Assembly (NCBI GenBank): GCA_001725415.1
Contig: MEGH01000007.1
Location: 42,781 to 106,780 of the forward strand
Direction of reading: 5' to 3'
Source of the DNA: Pseudonocardia sp. SCN 73-27
GTDB taxonomy: Bacteria > Actinomycetota > Actinomycetes > Mycobacteriales > Pseudonocardiaceae
DNA length: 64,000 nt
The notes under the pieces were generated by a model. That model had not been told where the DNA came from, searched no databases, and worked only from the letters and a program-made list of their open reading frames with translations. The stretch's first letter is position 1. Every line of letters begins with the position of its first letter. The position numbers and the translations under genes are program-made. This document shows, piece after piece, positions 63,543-64,000 of the stretch.

Positions 63543-63905
63543 GTGACCGACTCCCCCACCCGCCCCGACCCCGGCTTCGACCTCGGCTTCGACCTCGGCT
63601 TCGACACAGCCCTCGTCGAAGGGGTCGCGGCCGCCGTCACCGCGCACCCCGCCGTCGAGCGTCTCGACGGCGGACGGTTCGGCGACGTCGCGACGTACCT
63701 GCCCGGGCGGCGCCGGCTGGTCGGGGTGCGGGTCGGGGAGTCGGGCGAGCCCGTCGAGATCGCCGTCGTGTTGCGGGCGGGCCGGCCGATCCCGCAGGCC
63801 GTGGCCGAGCTGCGGGCCGCCGTGGCGGCACTGCGCCCCGGCCCGGTCGACGTGACGGTCAGCGACATCGCGGTCGACCCGGCGTCGGTCGGCGGCACGC
63901 GGTGA
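63543..63905 (+). CDS. Small protein of the Asp23/Gls24 operon
   Basis: The protein has 120 residues. The N-terminus holds a perfect tandem repeat FDLGFDLGFD (two tandem copies of the coding unit for FDLG). The remainder (VEGVAAAVTAHPAVERLDGG, then RRLVGVRVGESGEPVEIAVVLR) looks like a shortened Asp23/Gls24-type fold. It starts with GTG 13 bases after the Asp23 gene and overlaps the next start (GTGA). Its exact function is unknown; it probably works with the Asp23 protein. Confidence 0.8.
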   Translation: MTDSPTRPDPGFDLGFDLGFDTALVEGVAAAVTAHPAVERLDGGRFGDVATYLPGRRRLVGVRVGESGEPVEIAVVLRAGRPIPQAVAELRAAVAALRPGPVDVTVSDIAVDPASVGGTR

Positions 63906-64000
63906 CCCCGGAGGAGCGGGCCGCCTACCGGGCGTTCGTGCGCGAGCACCACCCCGACCGCGGCGGCGACCCCGACGCGTTCGTCGCCGGGCTCGCGGCG
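63902..64000 (+). CDS. Small J-domain-like protein of the Asp23 operon (3' end outside window)
   Basis: GTG 63902 overlaps the stop of the preceding gene and opens a frame that runs off the window after 33 codons. The visible part reads VTPEERAAYRAFVREH then HPDRGGDPDAFVAGLAA. The HPDRGGDPDAF stretch is like the HPD loop of J domains, as in small proteins of actinobacterial Asp23 operons. Whether it is a true co-chaperone cannot be judged from the fragment. Confidence 0.6.
   Translation, partial: MTPEERAAYRAFVREHHPDRGGDPDAFVAGLAA

Overview
This window is very GC-rich and densely coded, with frequent GTG starts, four-base ATGA/GTGA gene overlaps and many promoters whose -10 hexamer lies 6-8 bases before the start codon (leaderless transcripts). 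Together with actinobacterial markers (a SigB-type sigma factor behind an ECF-type promoter, a WS/DGAT acyltransferase, a TmsA/TmsB-type branched fatty acid pair, an IdeR-like iron box, and a gene block that I recall as syntenic with M. tuberculosis Rv2228c-Rv2234), this points to a chromosomal segment of an actinomycete. Pseudonocardiaceae is my best guess; that placement is inference. I see no insertion sequence, prophage, CRISPR array, rRNA or tRNA.

Layout. 0-5.3 kb: methyltransferase (cut by the window edge), dtd, an XRE regulator, a PHA synthase and sigB. 5.5-8.2 kb: aldehyde dehydrogenase divergent from two flavin reductases. 8.3-14.3 kb: PEP-dependent dihydroxyacetone kinase operon dhaK-dhaL-dhaM, divergent from an IclR regulator and an aldo/keto reductase. 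14.4-20.7 kb: HTH_42 protein, AraC regulator and acyl-CoA dehydrogenase, HAD hydrolase, small membrane protein, membrane-anchored SGNH protein. 20.7-26.4 kb: a rifampin-phosphotransferase-like PEP enzyme and an FAD monooxygenase, facing a GntR-TetR fused regulator across a repeat-rich intergenic region; then a MarR regulator. 26.4-27.25 kb: gene-poor region with several palindromes. 27.3-28.7 kb: HAD phosphatase and an exported SGNH protein. 28.9-33.4 kb: an unassigned cassette (epimerase, alpha/beta hydrolase lacking the usual nucleophile, luciferase-like oxidoreductase, second hydrolase, Crp/Fnr regulator).

33.5-33.9 kb: RNase P RNA on the minus strand. 34-38.4 kb: TauE/SafE-like permease, ArsB/NhaD-like transporter, and a solo groEL divergent from a TetR gene with a double operator between them. 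38.4-43.5 kb: the block resembling Rv2228c-Rv2234 (phosphatase, zinc-ribbon protein, Nif3-like protein, CobC-like aminotransferase, low-MW tyrosine phosphatase) plus a fructosamine-kinase-like gene. 43.6-50.8 kb: six-gene catabolic operon (solute-binding lipoprotein, double-hotdog hydratase, acyl-CoA dehydrogenase, SDR, amidohydrolase, acyl-CoA ligase) headed by a palindrome, a promoter and a 25-codon upstream ORF. 50.9-56.3 kb: DUF2252 protein and lipid genes (WS/DGAT, TmsB, TmsA). 56.4-58.9 kb: DUF47 protein, PiT phosphate transporter, PPK2. 58.9-61.9 kb: iron-siderophore ABC transporter behind an IdeR-like box. 62.1-64 kb: RibD-like reductase and the start of an Asp23/Gls24 operon that leaves the window.

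Themes: storage and lipid metabolism (PHA, wax ester/TAG, 10-methyl fatty acids), phosphate and polyphosphate handling, glycerol/dihydroxyacetone use, and several regulator-gene pairs with visible operators. The best candidates for undescribed biology are the 28.9-33.4 kb cassette, the Rph-like/FAD-monooxygenase pair with its fused regulator, and the TetR-linked groEL.
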